From the NCBI GenBank assembly GCA_020436955.1, contig JAGQWW010000177.1:1-5998 (forward strand): DNA of 5,998 nt. The letters are read 5' to 3'. The notes beneath the pieces were generated by a model that was given only the letters and a program-made list of their open reading frames with translations, had not been told where the DNA came from and did no database searches. Source of the DNA: Saprospiraceae bacterium (GTDB taxonomy: Bacteria; Bacteroidota; Bacteroidia; Chitinophagales; Saprospiraceae). This document shows, one piece after another, positions 1 to 5,998 of the stretch. A program made the position numbers and the translations under genes. Each line of letters begins with the position of its first letter. Within the stretch, counting starts at the first letter, position 1.

Positions 1-1842
1 AATACTATTGGCGCCACCTGCAAAAAACTGCCTTTGGTAGGGTAGCGTATTACTGTTTCCGTACGCCAATCCAAATCCTCCAATGAACCGGACTACCATT
101 TGTGATGACCTATCGTACCAATAATGTCGCCCTTCCAGGAAGATCCTGGCATATTGGGAAATAGGCACTCCAAACAAATCATATGTTTCAGCATTTTTTT
201 GAAATAAACCTGCGACTGCATTACTGGCATTTCCCGCAAATAATAAATCCAGATTGATATAATATGGTTTTCGACCTCCTCTATTGGGTGACCAGGTAAA
301 TTCATAGCCAACTTCCGGAATGAAAGTCTCGCGAAAACTCTCTGCCAGTATTGGATTATTATCAATCTCCATCTGAAAGGCATCGGATATATTACTGGTT
401 TTTAAAAAGGTAATATCCAATACGCTGAATTTATGAGAAAAGCCTTTCAGGCCTTTCCAATCTACTTCATAGGCCAAATTGGTAGAGGTCAAGGTAAATT
501 GATTTACCCTGCTTTGGAAATTGTATGCAATTGCTACATTGGAATATGGGTTGGTAACACTTTTACTCCAGGCTTTTGCAAATGGAAGTTTTATACCGGG
601 AATACTAAGATTATTACTGGCTCCAATTTCAAGGGTATTCACACCACTATTTTGTCCTCCAATCTGTGTTTCAAAAGAGGTATGAAAACTCACTTCGAGC
701 TTTTCAGCACCTTTAAAGGCATTTCGATTTAAATGGGAAATGGATATACCCGGACCGGTAAAGTTATTTGATTTGGTGACGAGGTTTGCTTCCAGTTTTA
801 TATTGTTCTGCACCTCAGGGGTTAGGTAAACTGCGATATTAATGGTGCTGTCATTTTCCTGTTCCGGTATAGCATTGATGAACTTGTAGACATTCAAATT
901 GCTGATTTTCTCCAGGGTGCTTTGTTGGTCCTGCCGACTAATGTATCTCCCCGGTTCATAGGCTATTTGATTGGCAAGTGTTTTATTTTTCACATATTTT
1001 TTGGGATAGATAAAAACAAATTCTTGTTCCTCCACCCTGGTCATACTGTCAATTTGAAGGGTATCTTTTAATCGGTAATTGCTATACACTTCTACCTTTC
1101 CTGTCTTGTATCGTTGGATGGTCTCCGGGAGCAAGTTTTCTTTTAATTCCAGAAACACATTGGCCTTCCTTTCCCCCTGAATGGTATCTATTTCAAAAAT
1201 TAGAAAATCCGGTCTAAAATAAAAATAGCCCATTTCACTCAGGGAATCGGTAATGCGATTCCTTTCTTCCTCGAGTCGACCTAATTGCAATCGATTTCCT
1301 TTTTTTAAAAGGGTAAATTGTTGTTGGCGGTTAATAATCCGTTGGAGCTCACCGGCATTAACATCAAATTTTATGGAATCGATTATTAAAGGCTTGCCAG
1401 AAATAATATCATAATGAATATTCACTCCATTTTTGTGGGTGTCAATTCTGGACTGTATTTCAGGATAAAAATATCCTTCATTTTCCATGATATACCTTGT
1501 ATTTTCAAGGTTTTGTTGATTGTTGACATCTGAAAGGTAAACCGGTTTTTGAGCTAATTTTCGATATATCCATTTACTTATTCCGGAAGAATCACCATAG
1601 GTTTGATGGTAAAACCAAACTTCAGGGCGGCTTCCTATCCAAAGTTTATAGACAGGTTCAGGTTGCATGGCAGATTCCAATGCATATTGCAAATTCCTTT
1701 TGGTCTTTCGGCTCAAATCTCCGGAAAGGTCGATTTTAACATCATCAAGGTATTTCTCACCTTCCGGTAGAAATTTGTTTGCTGAACAGGAAACCAACAT
1801 TGGTAACAGCAGCCAAAACATATATTTCAAATGCTTTACCAT
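1..1842 (-). CDS. tamL: TamL-type lipoprotein, BamA/TamA (Omp85) family outer membrane protein, 3' end cut by window edge
   Basis: Outer membrane subunit of a TAM-type envelope assembly complex. The frame is open for 614 codons from the ATG at 1842 to position 1, with no stop. Seen: a signal peptide (residues 1-18) ending in a lipobox, LVSC with Cys19; then KFLPEGE (23-29), resembling the start of other Bacteroidota TamA-like lipoproteins. Residues about 30-340 look like tandem POTRA domains; GYFYPE (123-128) and GYFYFRPDF (205-213) are typical POTRA 'GY' segments. From about 345 the chain alternates like a beta-barrel, with GPG (363-365), NRNAFKGAE (372-380), and PYQRQFFAGGANSI (601-614), the run that normally leads into the Omp85 RGF/RAW signature. 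That signature and the last strands, perhaps 150-200 residues, lie beyond the edge. The start is chosen because it gives a complete signal peptide and overlaps the tamB stop. Family role: works with TamB in outer membrane biogenesis. BamA is unlikely, since BamA is not normally a lipoprotein and is not paired with tamB. Confidence 0.93.
   Translation of the reverse strand, partial: MVKHLKYMFWLLLPMLVSCSANKFLPEGEKYLDDVKIDLSGDLSRKTKRNLQYALESAMQPEPVYKLWIGSRPEVWFYHQTYGDSSGISKWIYRKLAQKPVYLSDVNNQQNLENTRYIMENEGYFYPEIQSRIDTHKNGVNIHYDIISGKPLIIDSIKFDVNAGELQRIINRQQQFTLLKKGNRLQLGRLEEERNRITDSLSEMGYFYFRPDFLIFEIDTIQGERKANVFLELKENLLPETIQRYKTGKVEVYSNYRLKDTLQIDSMTRVEEQEFVFIYPKKYVKNKTLANQIAYEPGRYISRQDQQSTLEKISNLNVYKFINAIPEQENDSTINIAVYLTPEVQNNIKLEANLVTKSNNFTGPGISISHLNRNAFKGAEKLEVSFHTSFETQIGGQNSGVNTLEIGASNNLSIPGIKLPFAKAWSKSVTNPYSNVAIAYNFQSRVNQFTLTSTNLAYEVDWKGLKGFSHKFSVLDITFLKTSNISDAFQMEIDNNPILAESFRETFIPEVGYEFTWSPNRGGRKPYYINLDLLFAGNASNAVAGLFQKNAETYDLFGVPISQYARIFLEGRHYWYDRSSQMVVRFIGGFGLAYGNSNTLPYQRQFFAGGANSI
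1786..1842 (-). other. Lipoprotein signal peptide and lipobox of TamL
   Basis: The first 19 residues read M-V-K-H-L-K-Y followed by a hydrophobic stretch, MFWLLLPMLVS, and Cys19. Lys3 and Lys6 give the positive n-region, and LVSC fits a signal peptidase II lipobox. The residues after Cys are S-A-N-K-F. No acidic cluster follows the Cys directly, so I see no surface-export signal of the kind described for Bacteroidota surface lipoproteins. This suggests the lipid anchor sits in the inner leaflet of the outer membrane, on the same side as the POTRA domains; that placement is inference. The internal ATGs at residues 8 and 15 would destroy the n-region, which supports the ATG at 1842 as the start. 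Confidence 0.88.
1836..1842 (-). promoter_or_regulatory. 7-base tamB stop / tamL start overlap (ATGGTAA), likely translational coupling
   Basis: On the minus strand the sequence ATGGTAA contains the tamL start (ATG, 1842-1840) and the tamB stop (TAA, 1838-1836) in different frames. The bases before the ATG (1843-1860) are A-rich, AACAAACGAAAACAAACC, with no purine-rich Shine-Dalgarno motif, as is common in Bacteroidota. Ribosomes ending tamB are therefore well placed to restart on tamL, and the two genes must share a transcript at this junction. The overlap is seen directly; the coupling is inferred. Confidence 0.8.
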
Positions 1843-4800
1843 GGTTTGTTTTCGTTTGTTTTCGATTTTTCAAATATTTCCTTGAATCGGTCAAAATTCT
1901 TCATAAACACCAGCGTAACCCCGGTTTTGATTACATCTCCTTCTATATCTCCTTCATATTCTCCTTTTCTAAAAACAGACAATTGGAATCGTCCATCTTT
2001 TGTCAATTTATAAGAGACTTTAATATCAGTATTTAAATTAGAAGCATTTTGGTTTTCTCTGTTTTGATAACTACCTCCTACGCTGACAATTACATTATCG
2101 TTGAAAAGCTCCTTTTGTAGATTTAATGAAACTTGTGCTTCGGGTAAAGTCTGGTTGGATTCATTGAGGTCTAATCCTAAATTTATATCAACGCCTTTAA
2201 TGTATTTTTTGGATAATTGATTGAGTTGTGAAGTCAACATTTCACTCAAACTCCTGTAGGCAGTACTGGCAAATGTGTTGTCTGCAGTTTGATTATCAGG
2301 CGTAAGGAAGCCTGACAAAACCAATAATCCAAATACTTGTTTAGACTTTTCGTTCTGTTGGCGGTTGATCAAAGCCAACCTTGAATTGATGGTGGATTTA
2401 TAAGGAGTAGAAATTGATTGCGGTAATCTGATTGCATAATCAATTTCAGGTTCCTGGATGGGCCCGTCAATTGTCATGGTAACTTCGAAAGGAAGTCGCG
2501 TATTACTGGATTGGTCATCAGCCAGCAATGGGGCAGGGGAGGTTTCTACTTTATAAATACCGGTGATTTTTGCTTCCGGATTCAGAGGGTCTCCTGTCCA
2601 GTTGAGAGTACTACCGGATTGAATCGAGAAATCCCTTCGGATTAGTTTATAAAAAGAGAAATTATAAGAACCACTGGTAACCTGATAATTACCATTTAAA
2701 CTCATAAATCCACTTTTTTCCATCCGGAATACAAGATTACCTGAACCTGCAACTTCCAATTTATCACCGGAACGTTGATCCATTATGATGGTTAACGCCG
2801 CTTTATCATCAATTTCAATCCGGGCATTCACCTCTAGTTGATGATTTTCAAAGCCGCCAAATCTGGCATTTGATTTAGCCACTACTTGAGTGTCCTTTAT
2901 AGTCTCCGCTCGATTTACAAAAGTGATCAGGCCTTCTTTTTTATCATAACGTGTCACTTCAGGCAAAGCCATTTTAAAACTTGTACTTTCATCGATGAAA
3001 ATGATACCGTCAACTACTGTCTGTTGCAAATTTCCTTTAATACCCAATTTAACGGAAGATTGTACTTCGCCATAATAGGTTAAGTTCTCCACTTTTTTGG
3101 TATCCAAAAACAGAAAATCATCGCTTTTAAAACTGAAATCATAAGTAATGTCATCCAGGCTTAGAATACTGATTTCTCCGTTAAGGGTTCCTTTATTTCC
3201 CTCCTTGTCCTGGAAAGCTAAAGCATCTAACAACACTTTTTCATTATTGAAGTCAATTTTACCTGTCGGCAACAAATACCTTGTATTGGTTGCTTTCACA
3301 GATGCACCCATATCTGATAATGTCAGGGAACCTCGCATTTTAGGATCTTCTGTAGTACCAGACAGTGTAATTTCGCCTTTTATCTTACCTACTAGAGAAT
3401 CTGCATAAGATTGGACAAAGGGTTCTAAAGGAGTAATTCCAAGCCTTCCAATATCAATATTACCTGATATAGCACCTGAATCACTTTGATATTTGGCATT
3501 TCCATTCAGATCCAACCATTCGCCTTTTCCTTTTAGCTGAGTAGTATACAGATTTGCTGTATTTTTTGAAAGGCTAAATTCCAAATCACCATAGGTTTCT
3601 TTTTCATAAGAAAATTGCCTTAGCTCAAAATTTCCATTTAAAATCGGATTTTTGAAAATTGCTTTGGCATTAAGATTTCCACTTAAAAATCCATTCATTT
3701 TCCTAAAATCATCATTCATCAGGTTGGCGAACCCTAATAATTCAAGATTTTGGAAATCAATTTCGTAGTTGGATATACTGTCTGATTTTCCCTTTCCGGC
3801 TATTTGAAAGAACTTGTCTTCCGTAAAGAGTTTCACCCGGCCATTATAATCCAATCCACGACTTATTTCTATGAAATTGCCCCTGTTTACCCGCCATTTT
3901 TCTTTATTAATTATCTGTTGACCCGGCACAAAGGCCAATTTGAATTGGTTGCTATCCTGATATAAATTTGCTACGATTTGAACTAAGGTACTGGTATCGC
4001 TCTCAAGAATTTGAAATTTCGAAAAAACAGTATCCTTCTTTAAATGTCCGGCTAAAAAGGTAGCAGGAATCTCGATACCTGCTCCAATAATTGAATCCAG
4101 TGATAAAGAACTTTCGAATGAATCCCTTGTAATGGCAGCTTGCAATTGGGAATTATATAAATTAAAACCCTGGTAAACAATTTTTTGAGCGGTAAAGTCA
4201 CTGGTTAGACTTGAATCAGCAGCGGCTAAATGAAGGGTCCCTTGAAGATTAGTCACTCCGGTCAATCCAGGTACTGCAATAGTCAAAATCGAGCCTAAAT
4301 CCGGTATACTTACTTTGAAGTCACCAGTTTTGTCCCTGGAAAGGCTATCAGTGTTGATACTCTCAAGTGGTAGATGATTTTTGATAGCCAGACCCGCATA
4401 ATTCTGAAGCTGGGTAACCGGAATATTGCCAGCATAGGTAAAGCTTAATAGGTCTGATGCTAAATTGATATTGGAGAAACTATCCTGATAGCTAGTGATC
4501 AGATTGAAGGAGTCTGCACGGTAAGTTGTATCTGCTGTTTGAAGGTAGACTTGATCCATTCGCAAATAACCATTCATTTTTGAAGGATCATTTCCCTTCA
4601 AATCAGCATCCAACGTGGCTCGGCAATCAAATATCCTATCATAAATATTGATAGCATTGAGATTACCTTTTGAAAGTTGCCCACTGATTTTGATATTGGG
4701 CAAGGTGTCTTTGGTATTGAGTGTGGATTTCACATCAAATGCGATATTGGGGTCATCCACCACCAGATCCAAGGCTACAATTGAATTTTTTAGGTTCCCG

Positions 4801-5998
4801 TTGGCTGATACTTTTTGATACGAGTACTCCTTCCATTCAAATTCATACAATTGTGATCGAAAATCCAATTGCATGGAATCGTACACAAAACCTGAACCTC
4901 TTACTTCGATATTACCGGCGATTCGGGTAGGCAATCCATCTCTTTTGATAAGTTGTACATAATTACCTGCTGAAATCTCTGCCTGGGCGCTATAAGATTT
5001 TTCATTTAAGTCCACTTTGGCATCAAGGTCCAATTGATTCCTTTCTGTAGAGGCGGCGATGGTAGTAGTAAATGCATGCTGATTGCCGGCAATTATACCT
5101 TGGATAAGGATCGGATTTCTTAGATCTGTTACATCTCCGGAAAGGTTGTTAACTAATTCAATAGAAGCATCTTTTACTATTGCCTGTTCAATCTTAAATA
5201 TTCCTTTTATACTGTCGGCTGACCATGCATCATTCACCCTTCCATTTCCTGTTAGCTCTAAAGTATTTTTCCAATTGAGACCAAGAGCAGGTATAGCAAT
5301 ATTTCCGTTGTCAATACCAATAGATGAAGAAAAAGAAACAGGATTACCAAACAATGGCCTAAAATCAGAAGGAATACTATCAGGATCAGCTACAAGCTGA
5401 TATAGGTTTTCAGGCACCAGTTGTTTTCCCTTTATCGTAAAATTTCCTTTTCCATTTTGCCATAAGGAAGCATCTTGAATGACTCCAATAACCGGAGGAC
5501 CTGTTCCCTCAATAACAATTTCACCCTTTCCAATCTTCATCGTTAAGGGTTGAAGTTTGCTCTGCAACGTATCAAGGATCCCCTTTCCGGACAGGCTAAT
5601 GGTTTGTTCATGATTAAGCGTTCCATCCATTGCATCAATTGAAAAATCGGCTTTCCCTTTCTCCAATTCAAGGGAAGGAATCGTAGTCGATAATTTTCCA
5701 AGGGTAACTTCCCCTACGAGGGAATCATTGCTGAACGATTGGTATAAAAATGAACCTCCTTCCATTTGAAGATCTACAACCTTTAATTGCAGATCCGGCA
5801 GGTAAAAAGGAGTTGGGGCTGGGTTATCGGACGAATATGTATATAAGTCTACCTTCAAATCAGGTGATTTCAGGTTGACATTTTTAAAGTCATAAATAGC
5901 CAGGTTCAGATTTAGACTGTCTGAAGCAAGTGAAGCGTTTTCGAATTTCCCACTAAAACGGGTACTTGCTCCATCATAATATTCGACACTGCTATTTT
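1836..5998 (-). CDS. tamB: TamB-like translocation/assembly module protein (AsmA-like superfamily), 5' end cut by window edge
   Basis: Inner-membrane-anchored, periplasm-spanning partner of TamL. The frame stays open from the window edge to the TAA at 1838-1836, giving 1386 visible codons (numbered here from 5996). The real start and the expected N-terminal transmembrane anchor lie upstream, beyond the edge; the TTG at 5858 has coding sequence continuing in frame before it and is not the start. Seen: almost the whole chain is short alternating polar/apolar beta strands with repeated G-N/G-K turns and D-S/D-T-rich linkers, as in the beta-groove of TamB/AsmA-like proteins. The C-terminal part, about residue 960 to the end (roughly 3120 to 1836), matches the TamB C-terminal domain (DUF490): VAGSGNLVFRMEKSGFMSLNG, LNWTGDP (Trp1133), VFGLLVL (1221-1227), and a final amphipathic strand run ending near FDRFKEIFEKS. 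Only one cysteine (Cys458) is visible, so disulfides play no part in this region. Family role: a conduit or chaperone for outer membrane protein assembly and/or phospholipid transport. Other AsmA-like proteins (YhdP, YdbH) are less likely given the C-terminal domain and the adjacent tamL. Confidence 0.93.
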   Translation of the reverse strand, partial: NSSVEYYDGASTRFSGKFENASLASDSLNLNLAIYDFKNVNLKSPDLKVDLYTYSSDNPAPTPFYLPDLQLKVVDLQMEGGSFLYQSFSNDSLVGEVTLGKLSTTIPSLELEKGKADFSIDAMDGTLNHEQTISLSGKGILDTLQSKLQPLTMKIGKGEIVIEGTGPPVIGVIQDASLWQNGKGNFTIKGKQLVPENLYQLVADPDSIPSDFRPLFGNPVSFSSSIGIDNGNIAIPALGLNWKNTLELTGNGRVNDAWSADSIKGIFKIEQAIVKDASIELVNNLSGDVTDLRNPILIQGIIAGNQHAFTTTIAASTERNQLDLDAKVDLNEKSYSAQAEISAGNYVQLIKRDGLPTRIAGNIEVRGSGFVYDSMQLDFRSQLYEFEWKEYSYQKVSANGNLKNSIVALDLVVDDPNIAFDVKSTLNTKDTLPNIKISGQLSKGNLNAINIYDRIFDCRATLDADLKGNDPSKMNGYLRMDQVYLQTADTTYRADSFNLITSYQDSFSNINLASDLLSFTYAGNIPVTQLQNYAGLAIKNHLPLESINTDSLSRDKTGDFKVSIPDLGSILTIAVPGLTGVTNLQGTLHLAAADSSLTSDFTAQKIVYQGFNLYNSQLQAAITRDSFESSLSLDSIIGAGIEIPATFLAGHLKKDTVFSKFQILESDTSTLVQIVANLYQDSNQFKLAFVPGQQIINKEKWRVNRGNFIEISRGLDYNGRVKLFTEDKFFQIAGKGKSDSISNYEIDFQNLELLGFANLMNDDFRKMNGFLSGNLNAKAIFKNPILNGNFELRQFSYEKETYGDLEFSLSKNTANLYTTQLKGKGEWLDLNGNAKYQSDSGAISGNIDIGRLGITPLEPFVQSYADSLVGKIKGEITLSGTTEDPKMRGSLTLSDMGASVKATNTRYLLPTGKIDFNNEKVLLDALAFQDKEGNKGTLNGEISILSLDDITYDFSFKSDDFLFLDTKKVENLTYYGEVQSSVKLGIKGNLQQTVVDGIIFIDESTSFKMALPEVTRYDKKEGLITFVNRAETIKDTQVVAKSNARFGGFENHQLEVNARIEIDDKAALTIIMDQRSGDKLEVAGSGNLVFRMEKSGFMSLNGNYQVTSGSYNFSFYKLIRRDFSIQSGSTLNWTGDPLNPEAKITGIYKVETSPAPLLADDQSSNTRLPFEVTMTIDGPIQEPEIDYAIRLPQSISTPYKSTINSRLALINRQQNEKSKQVFGLLVLSGFLTPDNQTADNTFASTAYRSLSEMLTSQLNQLSKKYIKGVDINLGLDLNESNQTLPEAQVSLNLQKELFNDNVIVSVGGSYQNRENQNASNLNTDIKVSYKLTKDGRFQLSVFRKGEYEGDIEGDVIKTGVTLVFMKNFDRFKEIFEKSKTNENKPW

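Noticed and set aside
93..383. Minus-strand open frame of 96 codons in a different frame from tamL
   Set aside because: It overlaps tamL barrel sequence that translates into a coherent Omp85 protein; the alternative product resembles nothing known.
433..732. Plus-strand open frame of 99 codons inside tamL
   Set aside because: It lies antisense within the conserved barrel region of tamL (GPG, NRNAFKGAE). Its product has no recognisable domain or composition, and there is no promoter or ribosome site. It is a shadow frame.
1667..2036. Three overlapping plus-strand open frames across the tamB/tamL junction
   Set aside because: They are antisense to the TamL signal peptide and the TamB C-terminus, both clearly coding on the minus strand. 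The hydrophobic Phe/Ser-rich products are what reverse-strand reading of Lys/Glu-rich coding sequence gives.
2886..3408. Two plus-strand open frames (2886-3083 and 3148-3408)
   Set aside because: Both are antisense to the conserved C-terminal half of tamB, with no recognisable product or start signals.
4721..5400. Plus-strand open frames at 4721-4930 and 5083-5400
   Set aside because: They are antisense to the continuous tamB frame. The products are low-information and no independent signals support them.
1836..5998. A large adhesin or surface repeat protein as an alternative reading of the long beta-rich gene
   Set aside because: There are no long identical repeats, no C-terminal sorting domain of the type IX secretion kind and no immunoglobulin-like modules. 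The TamB C-terminal domain and the overlapping tamL explain it better.
1..5998. A novel defence, mobile or biosynthetic system
   Set aside because: Two overlapping core envelope genes account for every base of the window. There is no intergenic space, no inverted repeats or integrase, no enzyme-like domains, and no frame-breaking mutation.

Overview
The window holds two genes, both on the minus strand and both running off an edge. Together they encode a translocation and assembly module (TAM) of the type found in Bacteroidota. Transcription goes from high to low coordinates. The upstream gene, about 1836 to beyond 5998, is a very long periplasm-spanning TamB-like protein of the AsmA-like superfamily, with its N-terminus outside the window. 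The downstream gene, 1842 to beyond position 1, is an Omp85-family outer membrane protein with a lipoprotein signal peptide, which marks it as the Bacteroidota TamA variant called TamL. Its C-terminal barrel strands are outside the window.

The likely host is a member of the Bacteroidota. The DNA is AT-rich, the downstream start codon follows an A-rich stretch with no Shine-Dalgarno sequence, the TamA homologue is lipidated, and the TamB C-terminus carries sequence stretches I associate with this phylum. I cannot narrow it to a genus.

Layout: 1-1842 (minus) is tamL, with signal peptide and lipobox first, then POTRA-type repeats, then the start of the 16-stranded barrel. The window stops just before the expected Omp85 RGF/RAW-type signature. 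1836-5998 (minus) is tamB. The two reading frames overlap by 7 bases (ATGGTAA), so translation is probably coupled and the two proteins are probably made together. There is no intergenic DNA, and I see no RNA gene, mobile element, CRISPR array, promoter or terminator.

By family knowledge, TamB is anchored in the inner membrane and forms a long beta-structured groove across the periplasm, and its C-terminal domain contacts the POTRA domains of its Omp85 partner. The pair takes part in inserting certain outer membrane proteins and/or in moving phospholipid to the outer membrane. I regard this as an ordinary core envelope locus. The points worth a second look are the gene order (tamB before tamL), the 7-base overlap and the lipidated TamA. 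I found no sign of an undescribed system.
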